Below are positions 7,310 through 16,599 of a stretch of DNA of 64,000 nucleotides, piece after piece. Source of the DNA: CAWFZT01 sp963820415. Its GTDB lineage: Bacteria; Chloroflexota; Anaerolineae; Anaerolineales; Anaerolineaceae. Position 1 is the stretch's first letter. Each line of letters starts with the position of its first letter. The stretch lies in the NCBI GenBank assembly GCA_963820415.1, contig CAWFZT010000004.1, positions 682,001-746,000 on the forward strand, read 5' to 3'. The translations under genes were made by a program, and so were the position numbers. Under the pieces are notes generated by a model, which was given only the letters and a program-made list of their open reading frames with translations, was not told the origin of the DNA and did not search any database.

Positions 7310-9100
7310 TCATTCGTCAGTTGTCCGCTTCAGAATGTAACAATCCAGGACATCGCCAGCCACGTAATCGTTGAAATTCTTAAGAGAAATTCCGCACTCA
7401 AAGCCCTGCCGGACTTCGTGCACATCGTCTTTCTCATGTTTTAAAGAGGCAAATTCACCATCGTAGATGACCTGCCCGGCATGTATCAGGCGGGCTTTGC
7501 CATTGCGCCGGATCTCACCTGAGGTAACGCGGCACCCAGCAATATTACCTACCTTGGAAATACGGAAGACTTGTAAAATATCGGCTCGCCCGACGATTAC
7601 TTCTTTGAACTCCGGCGTCAACATGCCTTTCAGAGCTTTTTCAATATCTTCCATCAGGCGATAGATAATGTCGTATACGCGGATTGAGACGCCTTCAACC
7701 TCAGCCATGCGCCGGGCGGCGGTATCGGCGCTGACATTGAAACCTACCACGATCGCTTTAGAGGCTGAGGCCAGGTTAATATCATTTTCGGTGATGTTGC
7801 CGGTTTCGGCATACAGGATGTTGATTGTTATTTCGCTCTTGTTCAAATCGTTCAGCGAATTGATGATCGGTTCGAGGGAGCCCTGAACGTCGGCTTTAAC
7901 GATCAGGCGCAGCTCACGCACTTCGCCAGCCTGGAATTTCTGGAATAATTCCTCCAGGGTGGCTTTGGGTTGGGAGGCTTTTTTCCGTTGCGCCTGGCTT
8001 TTTCGTTCATCGATAATCATGCGAGCGTCTTTTTCTGAGGGCAGCACCTGGAAAACGTTGCCAGCGTCGGGGATACCGTTCAGGCCCATTACTAGTACAG
8101 GCGAGGAAGGCGGGGCTTTACGAAGCTTGCGCCCACGGAAATCGAACATGGCGCGGATGCGGCCATAGGCTTCACCGGCGATTACTGTGTCGCCCATTTC
8201 GAGCGAGCCATTCTGTACCAGCAGGGTAGCCACCGGGCCTTTGGCTTTATCGAGTTGGGCTTCTATTACTGTACCAATGACCTTACCATTGGGATTGGCC
8301 TTGATTTCGATACTGTCGGCGACCAACAGGATGGCTTCGAGCAGATCGTCGATGCCTTTGAGTTGTTTGGCAGACACGGGCACGACGATGGTATTGCCTT
8401 CCCATTCATCGGGCACCAGACCGGACTCGGCCAATTGGTGTTTAACGTAATCAGGGTTGGCATCCGGGCGATCCATCTTATTCAAGGCCACAATGATCGG
8501 TACACGGGCAGCCTTGGCGTGTGCAATGGCTTCTTTCGTTTGCGGCATTACTCCATCGTTAGCGGCTACAACCAGTACGACGACATCGGCTCCCTGGGCG
8601 CCCCTGGCGCGCATGGCAGTAAAGGCAGCATGTCCGGGAGTATCCAGAAAGGTGATAAACCGGCCGTTATGTTCAACCTGATAAGCGCCGATATGTTGGG
8701 TTATCCCGCCTGCCTCGCCGCCAGCCACGTTGGTGTGGCGGATGGCATCCAGCAGGGTAGTTTTCCCATGGTCAACGTGTCCCAAGATGGTGACTACCGG
8801 CGGGCGATTGACCAGGTTTTTAGGGTCTTCAGTAGAGATTAACCGCCGCCAGAGTGGAATTTCTCCAGCCTCTTCTTTTTCCTCAATGACCTCAGGCATC
8901 TCCATGCTGGCTTCAAAGCCCATTTCGGAGGCGACGACTGCAGCCGTATCGAAGTCTACCTGCTGGTTTATGTTAGCCATGACTCCATTTGACATCAAGA
9001 TCTTGATGACCTGGATGGGGCTGGATTGAATACGCAGGGCCAGTTCACGTACCGTAATGCTGGCAGGCAGTTCTATTTTCTTGTCCCCATTCTCGCTCAT
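7310..9100 (-). CDS. infB: translation initiation factor IF-2
   Basis: The protein has 596 residues and delivers fMet-tRNA to the ribosome. The N terminus is short, with a single IF2_N module (residues about 10-65) and no long charged linker. The GTPase domain shows GHVDHGKTTLLD (G1), DTPGHAAF (G3) and NKMD (G4). Elongation-factor-like beta barrels and the IF-2 C domains follow. A strong ribosome-binding site AAGGAGG lies 8 bases before the ATG. About 190 bases separate it from ylxR, with no recognisable gene; the ribosomal L7Ae-like ylxQ often found here is absent. Confidence 0.96.
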   Translation of the reverse strand: MSENGDKKIELPASITVRELALRIQSSPIQVIKILMSNGVMANINQQVDFDTAAVVASEMGFEASMEMPEVIEEKEEAGEIPLWRRLISTEDPKNLVNRPPVVTILGHVDHGKTTLLDAIRHTNVAGGEAGGITQHIGAYQVEHNGRFITFLDTPGHAAFTAMRARGAQGADVVVLVVAANDGVMPQTKEAIAHAKAARVPIIVALNKMDRPDANPDYVKHQLAESGLVPDEWEGNTIVVPVSAKQLKGIDDLLEAILLVADSIEIKANPNGKVIGTVIEAQLDKAKGPVATLLVQNGSLEMGDTVIAGEAYGRIRAMFDFRGRKLRKAPPSSPVLVMGLNGIPDAGNVFQVLPSEKDARMIIDERKSQAQRKKASQPKATLEELFQKFQAGEVRELRLIVKADVQGSLEPIINSLNDLNKSEITINILYAETGNITENDINLASASKAIVVGFNVSADTAARRMAEVEGVSIRVYDIIYRLMEDIEKALKGMLTPEFKEVIVGRADILQVFRISKVGNIAGCRVTSGEIRRNGKARLIHAGQVIYDGEFASLKHEKDDVHEVRQGFECGISLKNFNDYVAGDVLDCYILKRTTDE

Positions 9101-9291
9101 GTCGGACCTCCTTGTTTATTATGCACCCCACGCTTTACCACTGACCTGGAAAAATTGTACCTGCTTTACGCGCTATGGAGGGCTGGGGCATAATGTTTAC
9201 GCTCCGCTGAGCAAGTCAGATGGTATAGATTTAGGGTATCATTTCGTCTTTATCCGTCGAACGAGACTTCCTTCCCTCATTCTTTTGCGGC

Positions 9292-9597
9292 TTAATCAGT
9301 TTCTACAGAACGCTCTTCCGGAAGGTCTGCCAGGAAATTTTGCAGGTATACTCGGTCCTGGTCAGTCAAGTCTATTTTCAATGCGTGAGCCAAAGTTCCT
9401 TTTAGACTCTGTTCCCAGCAGGAACGTGCGTCGTGCAGGTATGCACCCCTGCCAGTAGCCTTACCGGTCGGATCCACCCGGATTCCTTCCAGTGTTCCCA
9501 CCAGCCGGATCAGGGATCTTTTAGGCAAAACTTTCCTGCAGCCTACACACGTGCGTTGCGGTATATGCTTAACTCGTTTTCCCGTTCTTTTAGTCAC
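9292..9597 (-). CDS. ylxR: YlxR/RnpM-family RNA-binding protein
   Basis: The protein has 101 residues with a GTG start. The DUF448 signature is present: RTCVGCRKVLPKRSLIRLV near residue 17, followed by DPTGKATGRGAYLH. Family members bind RNA; the Bacillus protein has been reported to modulate RNase P. The position between nusA and infB is the usual one. Confidence 0.88.
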   Translation of the reverse strand: MTKRTGKRVKHIPQRTCVGCRKVLPKRSLIRLVGTLEGIRVDPTGKATGRGAYLHDARSCWEQSLKGTLAHALKIDLTDQDRVYLQNFLADLPEERSVETD

Positions 9598-9615
9598 CTT
9601 TGTTCTCTAAAATTA

Positions 9616-11559
9616 TTACTCTTCCCAATCCCATTCTGTCCCGCCGCGTTTGTGTTTTTTCTTTGCCAGAACCACGTCGCGATCAGGATCGTAAGTTAAC
9701 TCCACGAACTTCTTCTTTTTCTTCTTCTTTTTGTCTTTTGCGGATTCAGTTCCTTCTTCTTCCTCTTCCTCTTCGGCGGCTGGTTCGATGATCCCAGGTT
9801 TTAGAGCAAAGAGCTGGTCGAATGACGTCTCTTCTTCAGAAATCACAGGCTGCTCTGCAACTCCAGATTCAGGAACAGGCGCTTCTTCAGCCGGGACTTC
9901 AGCCTGGAATTCGACTGTTGGTGCAGTTTCAACCACCGTTTCTTGCACAACAGTTTCAGCAGCTTCAGCAGCTACAACTTCAACTGGCGGGAGTACTTCC
10001 GGAGCACTTGGCTCAGCAACAGGAACCTCTTCAACCTTAGCAGCGGCCAATTCGATTGCAGCCGTAATTTCCAAGGTTTCCATCAGGCGGTTGATCTCAG
10101 TCATAGCGCGCGGGCCAATACCCTGCAGCCGCAAGACATCGTCCGGATGGGTTTTCATATGCAGAGCCAGCTCTCCAATCGTGGAATAACCAGCTTCTTG
10201 CAGGATATAAGAAACGTGTTCAGGCAGGCTGCTGTCCAGGATACTCTGATCGAACATGCCAGCGGGGATACCTTTGCGGATATTGGCCAGTTCGGCTTCT
10301 TCTTCTGCCACCTTTTCAGGCTGGCGTCGGGCAGTGCGTTTCTCCACCCGGTCGACAAAGTGAGCCAGTCCATCGTATTCTTCAGGGGTCAACGGGCGGC
10401 CTTCGTTCTTCTTACCCAGAATAACTTCGACCTCGACGATCGTGGCGCCTTCGGCCTGTGCGATAGCAGCCAGGGAAGCGTCGTTCTGGAGCTTGTACAG
10501 GGCATCGGTAGCGGCTTCGCTAACGCTCTTAATGTCGATGCGCCAGCCGGTCAGCTTGGCTGCCAGGCGGGCATTTTGGCCGTCTCGACCAATCGCCAGG
10601 CTAAGTTGATCTTCGGGCACCACCACTGTGGCGGTTTTGCCTGTCGCTGAACGCTCATTGAGGTATACCCCGGTGACACGCGCCGGGCTGATTGCCTTGG
10701 CGATAAAAATGGCAGGATCAGGGTTCCATTCAATGACATCGATCTTCTCATCGTGCAATTCACGTACGATGGCTTGGATGCGGACGCCACGGATACCCAC
10801 GCAGGCGCCGACAGGGTCGATCCCGGATTGAGTAGCAGAGACGGCTACCTTGGCACGTTCACCCGGTTCGCGGGCAATCGAGCGAATTTCAACCACACCG
10901 TGGTAGATTTCAGGTACTTCATTTTCGAGCAGGCGCCGCAAGAAATCGCGGTGGGTACGGGAAAGGATGATCTGTGGACCGCGCGGGCTGTCCTTTACTT
11001 CTGCAACGAGGGCGCGTGCCCGGTCATGGATGCGGAAGCGCTCGCCCTGGATCATATCTTTACGGGACATGATACCTTCGGCGCGCATTTCCAGGCCAAC
11101 TGTTACTCCCTGGGAATTGATTGCTTGAACAACTCCGCTGATGATCTCGCCTAATTGGTGCTGGTAGAAATTCAACTGCGCCTGGCGCTCAGCGTCGCGG
11201 ATGCGCTGCTGAATTACCTGCCGAGCTGTCTGGGCAGCCACCCGGCCAAAATCATGCGGGGTGCATTCGACGATCACCATGCTGCCAATTTCTGCTTCAG
11301 GGGTGTATCGATGAGCTTCTTGCAGGGATACCTCAGTGATCGGGTTTTGAACCGTATCTACCACTTCTTTTTCAGCGTAAATTTCTACTTTCCCGGTTTC
11401 AGGGTCGACTTTTGCTTCGACGTGTTGGGCGCTCGAAGCATTGACGGCGCGCCGGTAGGCGGATACCATGGCTGATTCCAGCGCCTTGAGGATTATCTCT
11501 TTTGGAAGCTGCTTTTCTTCAAGCACTTCATTGAAAGCCAGTGTAAACTCGTTTTTCAT
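9616..11559 (-). CDS. nusA: transcription termination/antitermination factor NusA with an extended C terminus
   Basis: The protein has 647 residues from MKNEFTLAF (ATG at 11559, preceded by GGAGAG). The frame is open 10 codons further upstream without family similarity. The order is an N-terminal RNA polymerase-binding domain (about 1-125), an S1 domain, two KH domains (the second with AIGRDGQNARLAAKLTGW), and a helix-hairpin-helix region with RLQGIGPRAMTEINRLME. A long Ala/Glu/Val/Pro-rich acidic linker follows. The protein ends in a run of nine lysines with one Asp at its start and a conserved-looking ELTYDPDRDVV...GGTEWDWEE tail. Typical NusA has 350-500 residues, so the tail is an extra. 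rimP, usually upstream, is missing; the next gene upstream is divergent. Confidence 0.93.
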   Translation of the reverse strand: MKNEFTLAFNEVLEEKQLPKEIILKALESAMVSAYRRAVNASSAQHVEAKVDPETGKVEIYAEKEVVDTVQNPITEVSLQEAHRYTPEAEIGSMVIVECTPHDFGRVAAQTARQVIQQRIRDAERQAQLNFYQHQLGEIISGVVQAINSQGVTVGLEMRAEGIMSRKDMIQGERFRIHDRARALVAEVKDSPRGPQIILSRTHRDFLRRLLENEVPEIYHGVVEIRSIAREPGERAKVAVSATQSGIDPVGACVGIRGVRIQAIVRELHDEKIDVIEWNPDPAIFIAKAISPARVTGVYLNERSATGKTATVVVPEDQLSLAIGRDGQNARLAAKLTGWRIDIKSVSEAATDALYKLQNDASLAAIAQAEGATIVEVEVILGKKNEGRPLTPEEYDGLAHFVDRVEKRTARRQPEKVAEEEAELANIRKGIPAGMFDQSILDSSLPEHVSYILQEAGYSTIGELALHMKTHPDDVLRLQGIGPRAMTEINRLMETLEITAAIELAAAKVEEVPVAEPSAPEVLPPVEVVAAEAAETVVQETVVETAPTVEFQAEVPAEEAPVPESGVAEQPVISEEETSFDQLFALKPGIIEPAAEEEEEEEGTESAKDKKKKKKKKFVELTYDPDRDVVLAKKKHKRGGTEWDWEE

Positions 11560-11593
11560 CCCTCTGTACTCTCCAACTTCACCTATCAAGGGC

Positions 11594-11628
11594 TCTTATA
11601 CGCAGAAAAGTGGGGGTCACCCACTTTT
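11594..11628 (-). promoter_or_regulatory. hairpin and -10 element upstream of nusA
   Basis: AAAAGTGGG at 11606-11614 pairs with CCCACTTTT at 11620-11628 (9-base arms, 5-base loop). On the minus strand a TATAAG hexamer at 11599-11594 follows and could be the nusA -10 box, putting a transcript start about 28 bases before the ATG. The hairpin may be an operator or a terminator for transcription entering from either side. Confidence 0.4.
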
Positions 11629-11707
11629 CGTTGCGCTCAACAGTGATCACAACTAACATAAACATTCTAACATATTGTCAAGGGTCATGCAAGGTTTTAA
11701 AAACCTG

Positions 11708-11713
11708 TATAAT
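11708..11713 (+). promoter_or_regulatory. -10 box for the GH13 gene
   Basis: A consensus TATAAT lies 52 bases before the start codon of the GH13 gene. No good -35 is seen at the right spacing; TTGTCA at 11675-11680 is too far away. Confidence 0.45.
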
Positions 11714-11764
11714 AAACCTCTAATCTGGGTCACCGATTATTTTTTTGATCTTTAGGGTTTGCTT

Positions 11765-13366
11765 ATGAAAGAGTCTCATTTCTGGTGGCGTGATGGAGTA
11801 ATCTATCAGATCTACCCGCGTTCCTTTATGGACAGCAACCAGGATGGATTTGGCGACCTGGCGGGGATTACCAACCGTCTGGATTACCTGGTGGACCTGG
11901 GGGTCGAGGGCCTCTGGTTTTCTCCTATTTATCCTTCGCCGGACGCTGACCATGGCTACGATATCAGTGATTATCAGGCCGTAGATCCACGATATGGCAG
12001 CCTGGAAACTTTCGATCACCTGGTTAGGGAAGCACATGGGCGCGGCCTCAAGATCATCATGGATATGGTGATGAACCATACCTCTGACCAGCATCCCTGG
12101 TTTGTAGCGTCGCGCAGCAGCCGTGACAACCCTTACCATGACTGGTATCTGTGGAGCGATCCCCGGCCAGGTGGAAAACTGCCCAATAACTGGCAGTCTA
12201 TTTTTGGCGGCGCAGGCTGGAAATTCGAGCCGGCGATAGGCCAGTACTATTTCCACATGTTTTCAGAACACCAACCTGACCTCAACTGGCGCAACCCGCA
12301 GGTGCGCCATACCATGTTGGATAATTATCGCTTCTGGTTGGAGCGCGGGGTGGATGGGTTCCGCCTGGATGTATTCAACGCCTGTTTCAAGGACGCCAAT
12401 TTTCACAATAACCCTCCCAAGTTTGGCTTATTCCCTTTCGACTGGCAGAAACACCTGTTCGATATCGATCAGCCTGAAATGTTGTCCTTATTGGCAGAAA
12501 TGCGTAATTTGTTGGATGCCTACCCTGAGAGGTATGCGGTTGGGGAGACTTTTTGGGGGAATCCTGATAAAGCTGCCCTTTACAGCGGACCGCAATTGCT
12601 GCATGGGGCGTTTAATTTCGATTTTATGATTTCCTTCTGGCGGCCGCGCCAATTCCTGCATGCGATCCAGCAATGGGAGCAAGCCCTGGCGCCTGAGGCC
12701 TGGCCGACCTGGGTGTTGAACAACCACGACGTTTCTCGCTCTGCCAGCCGCTACGGCCGCGGCGAAGATGATGCCCGTTTGAAGGTGGCCGCTGCACTCC
12801 TCCTGACTCAGCGTGGGACGCCGTTTATTTACTACGGTGAAGAAATTGGCATGCGCGATACTCCGCTCAGGCGTAATCAGGTTCAAGACCCGGTCGGGCA
12901 ACGTTTCTGGCCTTTTTACAAAGGGCGGGATATCTGCCGGGCACCCATGCAGTGGGATTCCTCAGCTCATGCCGGCTTCAGCACGGTCGAGCCCTGGCTG
13001 CCAGTGCATCCAGATTTTGCAGAGCGCAACCTTTCCGCCCAAAAAAGCGACCCGGGATCTTTGTATTACTTTTATCGAAGTTTGATCCATTTGAGGAAAA
13101 AATATATCGCGTTGAGGGAAGGGATGTTCTTGTCGCTGACCTTTGAGCCGCGTACGCTGATCGCCTACCTGCGCCAGACCAGCGAGCAGACCATCCTGGT
13201 AGCACTAAATTTTAGCCGGAGGCCAAACCGGCTGGCGCTTGGTGCAAATCTTCTCCGGGTTTCCTGGAAAATGCTGCTGACCAGCAGCCCTAAAACTGTA
13301 CCTGATATTCACCACGGCCTGCTGCACCTGGATGCTGACGAGGCCTGTATTTTAGTCCAACAATAA
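11765..13366 (+). CDS. GH13 alpha-glucosidase (oligo-1,6-glucosidase/alpha-glucosidase type)
   Basis: The protein has 533 residues from the ATG at 11765. It is cytoplasmic, since no signal peptide is seen. The (beta/alpha)8 amylase fold is evident from IYQIYPRSF, DMVMNHTS, GFRLDVFN (nucleophile Asp202), VGETFW (acid/base Glu261) and NNHDVSR (Asp322, transition-state stabiliser). The QPDLNW segment is typical of alpha-glucosidases and trehalulose/oligo-1,6-glucosidase relatives, which release glucose from maltose or isomaltose ends. The exact linkage preference cannot be read with certainty. The gene is followed 13 bases later by the end of a convergent dehydrogenase gene. Confidence 0.88.
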   Translation: MKESHFWWRDGVIYQIYPRSFMDSNQDGFGDLAGITNRLDYLVDLGVEGLWFSPIYPSPDADHGYDISDYQAVDPRYGSLETFDHLVREAHGRGLKIIMDMVMNHTSDQHPWFVASRSSRDNPYHDWYLWSDPRPGGKLPNNWQSIFGGAGWKFEPAIGQYYFHMFSEHQPDLNWRNPQVRHTMLDNYRFWLERGVDGFRLDVFNACFKDANFHNNPPKFGLFPFDWQKHLFDIDQPEMLSLLAEMRNLLDAYPERYAVGETFWGNPDKAALYSGPQLLHGAFNFDFMISFWRPRQFLHAIQQWEQALAPEAWPTWVLNNHDVSRSASRYGRGEDDARLKVAAALLLTQRGTPFIYYGEEIGMRDTPLRRNQVQDPVGQRFWPFYKGRDICRAPMQWDSSAHAGFSTVEPWLPVHPDFAERNLSAQKSDPGSLYYFYRSLIHLRKKYIALREGMFLSLTFEPRTLIAYLRQTSEQTILVALNFSRRPNRLALGANLLRVSWKMLLTSSPKTVPDIHHGLLHLDADEACILVQQ

Positions 13367-13379
13367 GCAGCGAGGCGAA

Positions 13380-14474
13380 CTAATCCTCAACTTCACCGAC
13401 CGGCTGCAGATCGAATTCTATGCCGATCAGGGCGCCTGATTCTTTCAGCATATCAACCACGGTGCTGAGGAGCGGGATCCCGTTTCTTGCGTTTAGTTCG
13501 GCGCGCTCGAATTCCTTTTCGCCGGGAATATAAATACGCTCGTGTCCAACGGCTTTAGGCGAATTCTTTAGCTGGTCGAGCAACGTATCCATATCTTTCT
13601 TGAATTCTTCCAGCGGGCGGAAGGCATCGATGCGCACCGCCCCGAAGAAATGGCCTACATTAGCAGGCCGGTCCTGGTTGGGGTTAGCGACATCTTCCCC
13701 AAAAGCAGCTCCGGAGAGGACCCCGGAAAAAATATCCACCAGCAGGCCCAGGCCATACCCTTTATAGCCACGCATCAAGTCTATCCCACCCAGCGGCATC
13801 AGCGCCCCGCCATTCAACACGGCGTTAGGGTCACCAGTCACCTGGCCGTTCTGGTCGATCCCCCAGCCTAGCGGTATTTCTTCGCCAGCTTTCTGGTAGA
13901 CCGTGATGCGCCCAATTGGTACAATACTGGTCGCCATATCCAGCACATATGGGGCGGATTTGCTGGCTGGCACAGCCACGGCGATTGGATTGGTGCCCAG
14001 GATAGCCTTACGCCCATAGGTTGGGGCGACCAGCGGCTGGGAATTGGTGAAGCTGATCCCGATCATATCATTGGAGAGCGCCATCATGGCGTAGTAGCCA
14101 GCGATGCCGTAGTGGTTACTGTTGCGCACGGTAGCCATCGCGATACCTGACTGGCAGGCTTTTTCGATACACAATTGCATGGCATGGTAACTCACCACCT
14201 GGCCCATACCCATTCCGCCGTCAATCGCCAGGGTTGTGGCCGTCTCTTGCAGCACTTTGAAGGGAGAGGTGGGATCGATCAGTCCTTTCCTCAAGCGCGA
14301 ACCGTAATAAGTATCCAGACGGATAATGCCGTGCGAATCGACCCCGCGTAAATCTGCCGCCAGCAAAATATCTGCAGTAATCTCGGCGTCCGCTCGGGAA
14401 ACCTTTAATTGGGTCAGGAAACGGATAATATAATTTCGCAGGTCTTCGACTTTAAATAGGAAACTTTTTACCAT
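13380..14474 (-). CDS. malate/L-lactate/ureidoglycolate-type dehydrogenase (PF02615 family)
   Basis: The protein has 364 residues. The family is NAD(P)-dependent and has an unusual fold unrelated to classical LDH. Visible signatures are ADLRGVDSHGIIRLDTYY with the family's conserved histidine near residue 48, NSNHYGIAGYYAMMA, and GTNPIAVAVPA. Members oxidise malate, L-lactate, ureidoglycolate, 2,3-diketogulonate or related 2-hydroxy acids; the substrate here cannot be read. The gene lies between a GH13 and a GH4 gene, suggesting a carbohydrate-derived 2-hydroxy acid. Confidence 0.85.
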   Translation of the reverse strand: MVKSFLFKVEDLRNYIIRFLTQLKVSRADAEITADILLAADLRGVDSHGIIRLDTYYGSRLRKGLIDPTSPFKVLQETATTLAIDGGMGMGQVVSYHAMQLCIEKACQSGIAMATVRNSNHYGIAGYYAMMALSNDMIGISFTNSQPLVAPTYGRKAILGTNPIAVAVPASKSAPYVLDMATSIVPIGRITVYQKAGEEIPLGWGIDQNGQVTGDPNAVLNGGALMPLGGIDLMRGYKGYGLGLLVDIFSGVLSGAAFGEDVANPNQDRPANVGHFFGAVRIDAFRPLEEFKKDMDTLLDQLKNSPKAVGHERIYIPGEKEFERAELNARNGIPLLSTVVDMLKESGALIGIEFDLQPVGEVED

Positions 14475-14578
14475 ACAACCCTCTACTCAGCTTTATCATA
14501 AGAATAGTCTTAGGAATGACCTTCGGAGTGCGGTTATTTTACTCTTATTTAGAATCAGAAAAAAAACCAGTGTATATT

Positions 14579-14615
14579 AAAAAGGTGATTGGCCAATCTC
14601 GCCAATCACCTTTTT
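14579..14615. terminator. bidirectional rho-independent terminator
   Basis: Perfect 15-base arms (14579-14593 and 14601-14615, GGTGATTGGC core) surround a 7-base loop, with A and T runs at the ends. It lies 17 bases after the stop codon of the minus-strand GH4 gene and ends that transcript before the dehydrogenase gene. Confidence 0.9.
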
Positions 14616-14631
14616 AGGGATTACTCTGGGA

Positions 14632-16179
14632 CTAGCGTGTTTTCTTACCTTTGTCGGCTGCACCGGCGATGGCGCGTGATTCGGCTTTGTCTCGCGCCAT
14701 TTCTTCAACGGTCTTCACGTGCAAGCGCGCCGCCCCCTGGTATTCGCGGGTTTTAACACGAGTACCGTTGGCCACTGCCTGGTCAAGGCGGGCTTTGGCG
14801 GCCGGGATTTCTGAGGCGTACTGCGGCAGCCATTGCGCCTGGGCGATCAGCATCTCGTCCGTCATCTGCCAGACTTCCTCGGGGTTTAACACTGCCCCGG
14901 TGAGCGGGTCGTGCAGCATGGCCAGCTTGAGCAGGTTGACGTCACCTTTGACCGCTGCTTCCATGCCCATTTTCTGCACGTTGGCGCTGGCTGAGCAGGT
15001 GGCCGCGCATCCCAGGGGCAGGTCGCCTACCACAGGCATGTTGATGCCATTTCGGTCGACGTAGCCGGGGATTTCTACCACGCAGCCATCCGGCAGGTTG
15101 GTGATGTGACCGTGGTTGACCACGTTGAAATGCCCGCGGTAGGGCCGGCCGGTTTCCAGACCTTCAATGATGAATGAGCCATGCTCCTCGCTGCGTTTAC
15201 CGGACTTTAGATCGGGGGGAGTCTCGGCCAGCCATTGTGGGAAATCTGTTTCGAACCAGCGCCGTCCTTCCAGGCATACACGCAGGTAGCCGCCGGTTTC
15301 CCCGTTAATCCACGTAGACAAATCAATCCACTTCATGATTTCGTCTGGTCGCTTGCGGTACCAGGGCAGGTACTCACTCAGGTGGCCGTTCGATTCGGTC
15401 GAGTAATAACCAAAACGGCGCAGCACGTCGATGCGCACTTTTTCCGTATTGCGGTAGACCGGGTGCTGAGGGAACAGCTCAGGTAGCAGAGGGATCATAT
15501 CATGCCCCCGCCAGGAAACCTTGATAAACCAGGTCTGGTGGTTGAGCCCGGCTGCAACCACATCCACTTCACGGCGGTGCATTTTATAATCAGGTGGAAT
15601 GAGGCCCTGGCTTTTGGCCCACATTTCCACACATTCAGTAATCTCCCAATGGGCGCCCTGCACCCCGTGGCACAGGCCGATGGTCTTCACTCCGCCATAT
15701 TTGTTACATGCCCACGTATTCATCGCCATGGGATTGGAGTAATTCAGAAACAGCGCCCCTGGTTTGGCAACCTCGCGGATATCTTTACAGATGCTGAGCA
15801 GCTCCGGAATAGTACGTTGGGCATACATAATACCGCCAGCACAGATGGTGTCACCCACGCACTGGTCGACGCCATATTTCAGCGGGATATCTATATCAAG
15901 CTGGAAAGCCTCCAGGCGGCCCTGGCGGATCATGCAAATAACGTAATTGCAGTCTTTAATCGCTTCCCGGCGGTCAAGGGTGCTGATAATTTTAGCCGGC
16001 AGGTCGTTGGCCTTGATATCGCGCTGGCTGAGTTGGGTGATCATGTCCAGGTTTACCGGATCGATATCCATGAAGGCGAAAGTTGTATCGGCGAATTCGG
16101 GGACAGCCAGGATATCATGCAACAGGCGGCGCGTAAAGCCAATCGAACCGGCGCCAATCATTGCAATTTTTAGCGGCAT
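14632..16179 (-). CDS. GH4-family NAD-dependent glycosidase (alpha-galactosidase/alpha-glucosidase type)
   Basis: The protein has 515 residues. GH4 enzymes hydrolyse glycosides by an NAD+- and metal-dependent redox-elimination route. The N-terminal Rossmann motif IAMIGAGSIGFTRRLL binds NAD. VICMIRQGR, FLNYSNPMAMNTWA and GLCHGVQG (Cys/His metal site) are the family landmarks, and the sequence is nearer MelA-like unphosphorylated-substrate enzymes than 6-phospho-glucosidases. It is somewhat longer than usual, with a Lys/Ala-rich tail. No transporter is adjacent. A TATAAT on the minus strand at 16258-16253 may be its -10 box. Confidence 0.87.
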   Translation of the reverse strand: MPLKIAMIGAGSIGFTRRLLHDILAVPEFADTTFAFMDIDPVNLDMITQLSQRDIKANDLPAKIISTLDRREAIKDCNYVICMIRQGRLEAFQLDIDIPLKYGVDQCVGDTICAGGIMYAQRTIPELLSICKDIREVAKPGALFLNYSNPMAMNTWACNKYGGVKTIGLCHGVQGAHWEITECVEMWAKSQGLIPPDYKMHRREVDVVAAGLNHQTWFIKVSWRGHDMIPLLPELFPQHPVYRNTEKVRIDVLRRFGYYSTESNGHLSEYLPWYRKRPDEIMKWIDLSTWINGETGGYLRVCLEGRRWFETDFPQWLAETPPDLKSGKRSEEHGSFIIEGLETGRPYRGHFNVVNHGHITNLPDGCVVEIPGYVDRNGINMPVVGDLPLGCAATCSASANVQKMGMEAAVKGDVNLLKLAMLHDPLTGAVLNPEEVWQMTDEMLIAQAQWLPQYASEIPAAKARLDQAVANGTRVKTREYQGAARLHVKTVEEMARDKAESRAIAGAADKGKKTR

Positions 16180-16599
16180 AATACTACTCCTTTCTCAACA
16201 TGAGTCTATGGAAGTATGGTGGTGTTATTTCCTAATTCGAGCTAACCAGGATATTATAAGACTAATATCGATGAAATTTGATATTTTTCAGATGACTGTT
16301 CAGATAAAACTAACAGTATCAGGAGCAGACCCAAGGTCTCAGGGGTTGTGGAGGTTCAATCATTTAAATCAGTCCTTAATACTCTAGGTGAGGTTAGGAA
16401 CGATACCCTTTATGTAATCTATACGATGAGATCTGGCATCCGAGGATGATGATCCGGAATTCCTAAAGCTCGGATTTGCAAGGGGAGTGGACCTAAAGTC
16501 TATCCGTACCTTAACATCAGGATGCCCCAGCTTTTTTATGGTATAACCTTTTTGATCGAGTCCTTCCACTTGAGTGATTTTATTGGGAAAGGTGGCTAA
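16180..16599. other. intergenic region between the divergent GH4 and hybrid kinase genes
   Basis: These 420 bases are AT-rich. A small minus-strand open frame (16569-16384) has no recognisable character. The region holds a probable minus-strand -10 (16258-16253) and a plus-strand extended -10 TGG-TATAAC at 16539-16547, 53 bases before the kinase start. Nothing else is apparent. Confidence 0.5.

Noticed and set aside
8255..8842. Long open frame opposite infB
   Set aside because: It is an antisense shadow of a highly conserved gene; it has no family character and no ribosome-binding site.
9714..9737. Frameshift at the lysine run of NusA
   Set aside because: The frame continues into a sensible tail (ELTYDPDRDVV...WDWEE), so the run is taken as genuine.
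9943..10650. Long open frame opposite nusA
   Set aside because: Antisense to NusA, with composition explained by the codon bias of the opposite strand.
16384..16569. Small minus-strand frame between GH4 and the hybrid kinase
   Set aside because: No family, no ribosome-binding site, and it lies over the probable kinase promoter.
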